The translations under genes were made by a program, and so were the position numbers. Positions 1-10,600 of a DNA stretch of 64,000 nt are shown here, one piece after another (positions within the stretch are counted from its first letter, which is position 1; the number at the start of each line of letters is the position of its first letter). Under the pieces are notes generated by a model. The model saw only the letters and a list, made by a program, of their open reading frames with translations. It was not told where the DNA came from and made no database searches. This DNA is from Axinella damicornis (Eukaryota; Porifera; Demospongiae; Axinellida; Axinellidae): positions 682,001 through 746,000 of the forward strand of contig OZ007514.1 of assembly GCA_963931865.1 (NCBI GenBank), given 5' to 3'.

Positions 1-160
1 CAATCTGATGGTGATCGTCTTCGTGCTGTCGTACAGTGCTGGATGCAGGGGGAAGGGAAACACGGGGAACCATCTTGGAGGAGTATCATTTGTGGATTAG
101 ATGGTGCAAATGAGACGAGAACTGCTGAAAACATCCGAAACTTTGCCGAACCTGTCCAAG
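1..160 (+). CDS. 3' part of a Death-domain exon (upstream gene, partial)
   Basis: Frame 1 is open from base 1 and ends at a strong donor (CAAG|gtaagt, GT at 161) in phase 1. The 53 residues include RLRAVVQCWMQ, then PSWRSIICGLDG and a closing ENIRNFAEP. This is the helix 5-6 pattern of metazoan Death domains, in which a Trp follows a short Pro/Ser turn. The exon start lies outside the window. It is probably the last domain of a paralogue upstream of gene A, since the next phase-1 acceptor leads to a short terminal exon at 524. Death domains form homotypic signalling complexes; the partner is unknown. Confidence 0.65.
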
Positions 161-523
161 GTAAGTCATATCACTCCATCAGTGTATCCACATTCTTCTA
201 CAGTGTGTGAGCCCTGCCTGACATTAGGGAGTGTGAAACACTGGACCAAGGGACACTCCGCCACTGGCAGCTGCACTAGATGGCAATCACACAAACATGG
301 CCCATATCAACATGTGCATGACCAAACATCATAAGATCTACTCTCATTTCATCTACTCCCACTTTGTCTACTACTAGTTTATTGGCCTGAGCTGCAGTAC
401 TGACAGAAATATCTTACCACTTTAGTATCAGTGAAGTACTGTCAGTATACAATACACACTGGCTGATGTTGATATGCTCATCTAGGCAATAGTCTGCACA
501 AACGTCTCTGCTATCCTTGACAG

Positions 524-618
524 GTAATATTCCAGCCACCAGTTTAGTTTGTTGTGCCATCCTTTCACATGGTTGTGTGGGTGGGTCCCCTCAACTTTGT
601 GGTAGTTCTGAATGTTGA
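524..618 (+). CDS. possible terminal exon of the upstream Death-domain gene
   Basis: The acceptor is ctatccttgacag. In phase 1, which matches the donor at 161, the frame stays open for about 31 residues (GNIPATSLVCCAILSHG at its start) and stops at 616-618. The same acceptor and sequence recur near 4402 and, in altered form, near 34750. The short hydrophobic, Cys-rich tail matches no domain I know. Phase agreement and repetition are the only support; it could be non-coding. Confidence 0.35.
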
Positions 619-798
619 ATGGATATCACCAGTTGAGTCAGGTGACTTTGAACATAGTGTGTTTGGACATGTCCTTAGTTTGGTGTGAATGTTACCATGA
701 ATAGAGTAGGAAATGAGCGTATCATATTTCAAAGAGGGAGTAGATGAAGTGGGAGTAGATGAAATGGGAAGAGCACTACACAATTGCACACCCACAAG

Positions 799-857
799 TA
801 GCCTCGTTCCCAGGCCGCGTGGGAGGAGAGAAAGCATGCGGCCTGGGAATGAGGCTA
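799..857. mobile_element. foldback MITE (TAGCCTC family)
   Basis: Inverted ends TAGCCTCGTTCCCAGGCCGC and GCGGCCTGGGAATGAGGCTA enclose a short loop. The 8-bp duplication CCCACAAG flanks it on the left, and on the right after one extra A. The related unit at about 4640 lacks the insertion. Confidence 0.85.
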
Positions 858-1433
858 ACCCACAAGCTGCAAATCTTGGACCTCTCCGTGCTATCATGGC
901 AGCCAACATTATATTTACTCTAGCAGGACCCGCCCTATGGGCAGGATCTGGTTTGTACAGAAACGGGAACGTAAACGACATGGTCAATAAAATATAACTG
1001 TTCATGTGCATTTACGGAAGTTCATGTATTCAGGTATTAGTGATGTGAAGGGCATGATCAGTAGAAGGTTCCTGCACATTGTGAGCTTGAGGGTGAAGTG
1101 GTAGCCGTATCAACATTAAACGGCAGGGAACGTACTAACCTTGACCAAGCTGGTATCCACAGCAGTGTCCATAGCAGTTGTGGTTATCGTAGAGGACTGG
1201 TAAGTATAGTAAATCTCAGTACACACAGACACACAGTGCTGGGCCAATATTGGTAATGCACAAGGCAGTATCTGTGTTTGTAGGGATAGTCACTGTAATA
1301 CCCAAGTATGTGTCTACTGTGCTGAGTATTGTGACTTAGCATGGAGTGGATTAACTGATGGACTGGAATGACCACAACATTGTTTATTTGCTGTTTTCCT
1401 CACTGTCCCCTTCTGCTTGTGTCTCTCCCTCAG

Positions 1434-1697
1434 ACCCCACCCTCACTGTGGAGAAGGTGACGGAGGTGATGGGAGAGGTGGGACGCAGGGAGAGGGTGTG
1501 GGGTTTGCTTAATGTCCCAGAGTCCAAGCGAGCTGAAATCAAGCAGCAGTCATCCACTGAGGGGGAGAAGAGTCGTGCACTGTCACAGTATTGGGTCAAC
1601 TGTGCCCCTGATGCCTCCTGGGAGGAACTTGCCAATATACTCTACCTGAGAGGAGAGGAGAGAGCAGTAGTGATGGCCAAACAATACTTGCCCAAAG
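1434..1697 (+). CDS. type-I Death-like exon, copy 1 (gene A)
   Basis: 264 bp between ctccctcag and AAAG|gtacgt, phase 1 to 1. It begins DPTLTVEKVTEVM, continues with VWGLLNVPESKRAEIKQ and ends with ASWEELANILYLRGEERA. This is a six-helix Death-fold pattern with the usual Trp in helix 5 and a final amphipathic helix. The fold assignment rests on pattern alone; DED or CARD-like are alternatives. Confidence 0.7.
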
Positions 1698-4600
1698 GTA
1701 CGTGCATTTCTTGGCCACCTGAAATAGGACTTGTGTGCTATGGTGTTTGCATTCTAATGGATGCCCACCAGTACTCACTGTCCTGCTTGTGTAGCCTCAT
1801 TCCCAGGCCTTCTCACCCAGCGATTGTCGCTTTAGTTCTGTAAGCGACAAACGCTGGAGTGAGAAGGCCTGAGAATGAGGCTACTGCTTGTCTGCTACTC
1901 CAATGTGCCTAGTGTACATCTTGTGATAGTTATTTACCAGTTTTTCAGGTTTTAGTGCACCGAGGGCAATGTAGTAAGGTTGAGGGCAGGATAATGCATG
2001 AGCCGAAGGTGAGTACATTATCCGCCCAAGACCGTTGCTACATGTATATTGCCCGAGTGCACTAATCCAGTAATGCCCAAAAACTGGTAAATATAACTAT
2101 ATATTACACAATGTATACTTACAGTAATACACAAGCAGGACAGTGCACAAAAACTGATAATTACTCACCCAAAACAGCCGTTGGTCATTATCTAGATTGG
2201 TGTGCATCATCTAGATAATTCTGATTCGTTTAGGGCATGATGACGTCATTGTCAATGGCAGTGATGTCATCATGCGCTCTTGTGATATACCTCAGCAATA
2301 TAATGAGTGTCTATGTTGGCTGCAGACTTTACATACCACATAATTATGTGACAGTTCACCCCTTTCAATTCTCTTATGTTGCCTAGGAGATTTGTGAGTA
2401 CCATTCCCCTGTAGTGTGATGTTAGCCAGTTATCTGCAGATCACATGTCCATCAGTTCATCCACTCCATGCTGAGTCAGCAGGAACACAGCAAACTATAT
2501 TAATTGTTGAACACTTTCTAGCTAGCTGCACGAGGATTTCAAGGACATGATTGCAATCATGTCCTTGAATCAGGCTGAGTGACCGTACACCACGTTCCCT
2601 GCTATTAACACAACACACTAACATTCCCAATGGATGTACACATTTGCAGTGACCCACTGGAATGACCATTCTAATGAATGCTCACCAGTATTACTAGTTA
2701 CCCCGTGCACACATGCACAGCAAGGGGTATAGAGTGACTGCTCTAGATCTGTCTGTCGGTGTGTGTGTGTGGACATAAAATATGAGCAGTTTGGGCAACG
2801 TATAGTGAAGTCACAAATGTAACTTATACATGTACCTCACAAACAACGATCATAGAAGAGCTGTGAAATTCATGCTTTTTCGTTCTCATTCTGAATATCA
2901 AAACCACACCTCAATTCACAACCAGAAGAACTCAGCGGAACATGTACCCCATGCGTTACTTTGACTTGATCCGACCGATTTTTAGCGATGTCAGCATGCA
3001 GAATGAGATACCATAAGTTGTGGCAGTAATGTTAGAAATGGGATGTGGTCAAGTTGTGTAAATTAGAAACATGACTTTCATGCGGCTTTTCTCAGCCTCT
3101 CGAGTGGATCTCTGGTCTGTGAATTATGTAGACGCTAGTATTTTCTGAATTCTGACACTTCTATCCTGAACTAAGCCTTCAACAAGGCCTTCATTGCTGA
3201 AACTGAATGGACAGACAGACAAACCAATCACTCTACCACTGCTGCGCCATGCGCACAGGGTAATTAGCAGAATGATGTCACATGTTAAATCCAAATAAAG
3301 CACAGTGTGTATCCAGCTTAAGGTGGGGTCTGGGCATGAGACTAGCATTTCTGCTAACATCACTCGGGGTGCAGGGGGGGTAGGACAAGATCACGTGCAC
3401 TGTCATTTCGTATGACGTAATGCAAATCGTTCTACTGCTTTTCTCCGTGAAAGAAGGCTGCATTGCGCTTTCAATGCATCCTGAAGAGTAACCTCCATGC
3501 AAAGACTGTGACCGAACTAGGTATAAGCCACTACACACTACTACGTGCCTGTACTGAGCAGTTATGTAAGTGACCATGCAGACTCACCGAGAATATCAGC
3601 GAATGCAGACTTGTCGACCGCACTCAAGTGTTTAGCATCAGGTAGGAAGTCAATAAAGCGATCGAACCCCATCGAACCCCAGCGATAAGTCAGCGCTAGA
3701 GCTGTTACTAGTCTGCTAGTTCCGCATACTTCTTGTATATTATTGTGCACTATACCTATGGAATGTTAATTGTACCACGTGCGCACGGACCTTGTCCCAC
3801 CCCCCCTGCTCGGGGTGAGTGTTCTATATCTTACACTTTGTGCTGTTACATTCTAATAGCTGCCCACCAGCCATACTCGTACAGTAGTTGCACACTCATG
3901 TATGGCTGCTGTACCACAGTGTGTATGTACATATTGTTACACGTGACCACAATGACATCATTATGATGTCATGCATGATGCATGGTTGACAACCACATGG
4001 TTGTGATCCTGACCATCTGATGTCACTGAACATTGTACACAGACCGTATATGGTACATTTCATGCCCAAAGGCAATACTGTAGGTGTACTCCTCCTAATA
4101 CACGATTGTCTTCCGTTACCAGCCGTTTTGTTTTCCCAGTGTGTGGATCCATCATCATAGTCTTGACTGTGGATACTTGGTCAGACTGTCACCAGTAGAG
4201 TTGTCCATTACTGCTTGAAGAAGACTAGCAAAGTGTGGTTGAAACATTGCAATTTCAGATTTGAAATTCTCTACTGGTGATAGTCCGACCAAGAATTGAT
4301 AGTATGGTTATAGCACACTGGTACCATATGACTATCTCCATGCACTACACTAATACAAGGGACTTACTCATTGCAACAATTCAGAGTGCTACTCTTGACA
4401 GGTAATATTCCAGCCACCAGTTTAGTTTGTTGTGCCATCCTTTCACACGGTTGTGTGGGTGGGTACCCTCAACTTTGTGGTAGTTCTTAATTTTGAATGG
4501 ATATCACCAGTTGAGTCAGGTGACTTTGAACATTTAGTGTGTTCGTGAAGTAGATGAAATGGGAGAGAGGAACTGAGAAGAGATGAATGAGATCAGACAA

Positions 4601-7600
4601 ACTGGGAGTAGAGGAAATGGGAAGATCACTACACAATTGCACAAGCTGGGCCTTTCCATGCTACCGTAGTCACGAGTTATTAGGCGCATGTGCCTATAAC
4701 TCCACAGGAAGGAAATATGCACCCAATAAAGAGATGAGCTTAATGTCGAATGACATTCCTTGAATAGGAAGTGCACTTCAATTTGATTATTTATAAAATG
4801 GTAGAGATTTTGGAAGAAGACTTCAGTGCTTAACAGCGAGTAGCTGGGACAAGAGTCGAACGGCAGGGGAATGTACTAACCTTGACCAAGCTGGTATCCA
4901 CAGCAGTGTCCATAGCAGTTGTGGTTATCGTAGAGGACTGGTGAGTATAGTAAATCTCAGTACACACAGACCCACAGTGCTGGGCCAATATTGGTAATGC
5001 ACAAGGCAGTATCTGTGTTTGTAGGGATAGTCACTGTAATACCCAAGTATATATCTACTGTGCTGAGTATTGTGACTTAGCATGGAGTGGATTAACTGAT
5101 GGACTGGAATGACCACAACATTGTTTATTTGCTGTTCTCCTCACTGCTTCTGCTTGTGTCTCTCCCTCAGACCCCACCCTCACTGTGGAGAAGGTGACGG
5201 AGGTGATGGGGGAGGTGGGAGACAAGGAGACGGTGTTGAGAGTGCTTGGTGTCTCAGAGTCCAAGCTAGCTGAAATCACACAGCAGTCATCCACTGAGGG
5301 GGAGAAGAGTCGTGCACTGTCACAGTGTTGGATCAACTGTGTCCCTGATGCCTCCTGGGAGAGACTTGCCAATATACTTTACCTAAGTGCAGAGGAGAGA
5401 GCAGCAGCGATGGCCAGACAATACTTGCCCAAAGGTACATGCATTTCTTGACCACCTGAAATAGGACTTGTGTGCTATGGTGTTTGCATTCTAATGGATG
5501 CCCACCAGTACTCACTGTCCTCCATAGGATCAACAATAGCAGAGTTTTTGGAATAAGACTTCAGCACTTACAGCGAGTAACTGGGACGAGGGTCGAACCG
5601 GTGCCTAACAGTTAATATGCGCCTATAAGTGCACTGCGCCTAAGGGCGTGAAATTATGTTCGAAAAGTGCCTGGACAATAATATTATGTCCTAGCACAAT
5701 CAATTTTGTTCTGCCATTCTCGACTGTTGATCTGCCATTATCTAGCCTTGTTCCACGTTTTTTTCTGTTCTTCGGTTTGCGTTGACGGATCTTCCGCATC
5801 CGTGTATTATTGTCAACGCAAACCGAAGAACAGAAAGAACAGGGTAGGCCTGGGAATGAGGTTAGCTATTATCCACACATGCCTTTTATAGTTGTGCATT
5901 CATAGTCCTATGTGCCCCTGGTAAGTATATTCATGAAGCAACTGTGAAACCCATAATCATATTTGAAGCTCCAACTGTTTGGTCGGACAAAGTTGATAAA
6001 TGGTCGGAAAATGTCCGATGTCCGACCGTAATTTCACCCTCTGCGCCTAATAACGCGCGATTACGTTATTACATTTGCACTAGCAGAACCTGCATGTTGG
6101 AACAGGAACATAAGCGACGTGGTCGATAAAATATGGCTGCTAATTAATGTATGCTTACGGAAACTCGTGTATTACAGCAGTGGCAACATTGTGAGCTTGA
6201 GGGTGAAGTGGTAGTCGTATCAGCATTAAACGGCAGGAAACGTACTAACCTTGACCAAGCTGGTATCCACAGCAGTGTCCATAGCAGTTGTGGTTATCGT
6301 AGAGGACTGGTAAGTATAGTAAATCTCAGTACACACAGACACACAGTGCTGGGCCAATATTGGTAATGCACAAGGCAGTATCTGTGTTTGTAGGGATAGT
6401 CACTGTAATACCCAAGTATATATCTACTGTGCTGAGTATTGTGACTTAGCATGGAGTGGATTAACTGATGGACTGGAATGACCGCAACATTGTTTATTTG
6501 CTGTTCTCCTCACTGTCCTCCCCATCTGCTTGTGTCTCTCCCTCAGACCCCACCCTCACTGTGGAAAAGGTGACGGAGGTGATGGGGGAGGTGGGAGACA
6601 GGGAGGTGGTGTGGGATGTGCTTGGTGTCCCAGACTCCAAGCGAGCTGAAATCAAGCAGCAGTCATCCACTGAGGGGGAGAAGAGTCGTGCACTGTCACA
6701 GTATTGGGTCAACTGTGACCCTGATGCCTCCTGGAAGGAACTTGCCTGGAGACTTTACAGGATTGGAGAGGAGAGAGCAGCAGCGATGGCCAAACAATAC
6801 TTGCCCAAAGGTACGTGCATTTCTTGACCACCTGGAATAGGACTTGTGTGCTATGGTGTTTGCATTCTAATGGATGCCCACCAGCACTCACTGTCCTGCT
6901 TGTGTACTACTCCAATGTGCCTAGTGTACATTGTGTAATAGTAGCATTATGGGGTTTAGTGCACCGAGGGTGATGTAGTAAGGTTGTGGGCAGGATAATC
7001 CACCCGAGACTAGCTATACACTGCCCCAGTGTACTAACCCCGTAATGCACAAAAATAAGTATTGATATATAGTGTTACCCGGTACTCACCCAAAACAGCC
7101 ATTGGTCATTATCTAGATAATTAATGCGCACTAAAATGTGCATTATCTAGTTAATTCTGTTTGTTGAGGGCCACGCGAGTAACTAAAATCAGTTATGATT
7201 GTGATTCAAGAACTACCGCCACACTTCCTTGCCTTCTACTGTTTAGCTACCTGATGTCAATCACTGGACCATCACGAGTGCATGATGACATCATTGTCGT
7301 TGCCACTGAAATGACAATGATGTCAAATTCTCTGCTGGTGGTAGTCCGACCAAGAATTGATAGTATGGTTATAGCACACTGGTGCCATACGACTCTCTTC
7401 ATGCATATCACTATAGTGCACTGCACTAATACAAGGGACTTACTCAATGCAAGTCACCAGTAATAATTGCTGTGCCCCCTCAAACCACCTGCCCCCCTTA
7501 GTCACTGTATAGGTACCCATGCATTGTGTTGCTTGTACTGGTATTGTGGACGTGAACATGACACTTCCTGAACTGACTTTGTTTATGGAACAGGAGAGCC

Positions 7601-10600
7601 ATGGCAGGGCTTAGTTGAGTAGCTAGGACACGTACATTATATCTTCCCCATGTTGTCTCCCCACCCAGCTGACCCCACCCTCACCACTGACAACCTCATG
7701 GAGGTGGTGAAGGAGGTAGAGCACCTCTGGAAGGAGTTAGGTGGCCAGCTTGCTGTGCCAGACTCTAAACTGGAGAATATCAAAGGTCTCTACCAGACTG
7801 ATCATCTTCGGATGGAGGCTGTGGTGGACTACTACGTGAAGTACTGGCCTACCTCCTCTTGGAAGGAGGTTGGTACAGTACTACGGAGGATGGAGCTGCA
7901 CAAGCTGGCGAACAACATTACCACAAACTATGTCAGAGGTATGGATGTTAACTAGTTGATGGTCAACCGTCTAACTTTATTAGGTCCGATTTCATCTTCA
8001 CCAAGAAGTCTCTCGGCATTAAATTCACCGCCCGTGTAATGCATGAGTGCAGTAATGTTCAAGGTAGCTATAGTGAATTTATTCTCTCTCAGGGACAGGA
8101 AGGATTGTAGTTGCTGTACTAGTTGTTCTGTTAGTGTCTGGTAGCATCCAGTGGACACTGCAGTTCATAAAGCTACTATTGGCTGGTGTGAGATAGTTGA
8201 GCCGGAGGTTAAGGTGGTGAGTGGTAGGGACACACTCATTGTATGTATGTAATCGTAGTGTCCCTGCCCTGCTTTGTTGACATTAGTAGCCTGGGCACAG
8301 TTGTATCTTGTTCTAATCCCCTCTTTCAACACACCACCTGGTTAATGCATCAGAAATAGTGTGTTTCAGAGGAAGTCCAGTACAACCAGTGTATTGTTTC
8401 GGTTTATTGCTGGTAGGGAAGTTCCCTGCAACTATTCTCCATGCCCTCACCAGTTGCTCCTCCCTCTGCTTGATTAATCAGCTCTGTTAGCATTCCAGCC
8501 TCTTTTTCAAATATGAATATTAGTTGCTTATCTGTGGCTTGTAATTCAAGTCAAGAAGCTTATACTGGGTATCCTAGCAACTGAGTGCTCTAGCATATGC
8601 CCACCTGTGGTTTGTATAGTGACCTGTAGAGGCATCAGTGTAGGGATGGATGTGTGTCACAGCATTACTTGCATCAGTGTAGGGATGGATGTGTGTCACA
8701 GCATTACTTGCATCAGTGTAGGGATGGATGTGTGTCACAGCATTACTTAAATACTAGACGAATGCAGAACATTGTGGGGCGAGCCTGAGCGACTACAGTT
8801 GTCAAGTGTGCATGGAGCAGTTGCATGAGCATGTGTCAGATGTATGTGCATGACTGTCAGTGCATGTCATCTGAATGTGACGGAGAGCATAGCATGACTT
8901 AGAAGTTATGACACTAAAAGTACACCCATGCACTTCACAGCAACTGCGAATCAGGTTAGCCGAAGCAGTCTGGTAGGTAGGTCCAGGAGAACTCTCTGTC
9001 TTTGTTGTCGCCACCGGAGGGCGACTTTCTCATTCTCTGCTGATGCCAGATCTGTGTCTTGACTGCATGTCACAGTGAGTTAAGTGTTACCGAGCGCAGG
9101 CCAGTCAAGTTCCCATCCTCTGGCAATAGCTGAAGCAGCAGTCTAACACACCGTGATGGTTTATAGCTATTAAAACCTGCATGCATGCTAGCTAGCTTTA
9201 TCCAATTTCACAACAAACAAGTCCCTGAGCATTAAATTCATCACTCGTGTTGTATAGTGAAATTGAAACCGTACTTGCGTTATGAAGCGCATGTGCCTAT
9301 GTCTCCACAGTTAATATGAGCCTAATGACGAGATGCGCTTTATTTCGGATGACATTACTTGATTTGGAAGTGCGCTTCATTCGTAATTAAATGAGACTTT
9401 CTGGAAGAAGATTTCAGCACTTACCTGGGATGAAACAGTGAGTATGTGCTTATACGTGAGCTGTGCATAGTAACGTGTAATGTTGATGATCAACTACGGA
9501 ACTTTAATAGCAAATAATTGAGTCCAATTTCATCGCATCAGGTTGCTCATGACCGGCAGTGTTACTTGGTTCCCTCAGCCATTCTGCCAGTAGTGACTCC
9601 CAGCTCTCTGATATGCCAGCCACGAATGCACCACTCTCTGTGTCTAGTGCACATGTACTGGCTGTGATCACCTGGTGCCAGCTGACACACTCTCCACTAG
9701 GTTACTGTAGTCTCATCTTCCTCTCCTCTGCCAAGGGGCTCTATAGCTCCGTGGTAAGGGTATTTGTATAGGTACCTTAAGAGTACGTATTAAGCGCCCA
9801 GGATTTGGGGACATTAGAACGCTGCTGAACAGGGGGGTAGATGCGTACTCATACCCATTCAGCACTGTATAAACAATAAGGGTAAGCTGTGAATATCAAT
9901 GACTGGCTATGAATATGTAAGTCATTTCTCACGCAAGGAAATTGATTTCGAGTCTGCGAAGTCCTTGAGAAGAAAATGCTCGACAGAGAAAGTTCTACTT
10001 CACTGTAAATCGGCCTTTTTGAATGCACAACCTCGCCCAAAACTTTTGTGATGGGTGGGCCCTTACTACACTGCTTTTGGACCCTGTGCAGTAACTTTCG
10101 CGTGAAGAGGGGGGTGGGTGCTTGATACGTACTCTAAGGTAATCACATGGGTTTGAGTGCGATTTGGGAATAATTGCATGAGCAACTAGCAAAGTAATTG
10201 CACACGCGATTGTGAGTGCAATTTATGCCTGTTGTGAGTCCCAAATGGCATGAGAATACATACAAATCATATACTTCCTGGCTTGGGATGGTCGAAAGGA
10301 AACGACTTGAGCGATAAGCCACACCCAGCCACAAAGCTAGTGTTGCCATTTGTTTATGTCCGTCACCTGTTGTGTGATAGAGCAGAAGCTTTAAGATGGA
10401 AGCGCGGTGCTGCGACTGTCGTTCCAAACCAGCAGCACAGAGTGTGTATGTGTGCATAACAGTTCGCTGCAGTGCTAGTACGGCACACCGACTAGTGCCA
10501 CCGTTTCTGTGACTGGCCACTTTCGCTACACTTTCATTCGGTATTCTGCAAGGGTACAGAAAACATTCTAGTAGTAAACAATGGGAACACTCACACAGCA

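Larger units (their letters stand above)
468..1920 (+). repeat. segmental duplication unit 1 (junction unit plus type-I Death-like exon)
   Basis: About 1.4 kb that recurs near 4395-5530, 6150-6910 and 34690-35915. Each copy carries the type-I Death-like exon. The fuller copies also carry the presumed last exon of the preceding gene and a conserved segment ending in the donor-like GGACTG|gtaagtat (1200 here). That segment is open in one frame, but its phase does not fit the next exon, so it may be untranslated 5' exon. Copies differ mainly by foldback and MITE insertions. Confidence 0.7.
4395..5530 (+). repeat. segmental duplication unit 2
   Basis: Second copy of the unit described at 468-1920. 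It contains the presumed terminal exon sequence (acceptor ending 4401), a SINE-like fragment, the conserved donor segment and the type-I exon at 5171. Confidence 0.7.

Noticed and set aside
565..1011. 148-codon minus-strand open frame
   Set aside because: It runs through a foldback MITE and is broken in the other duplication units.
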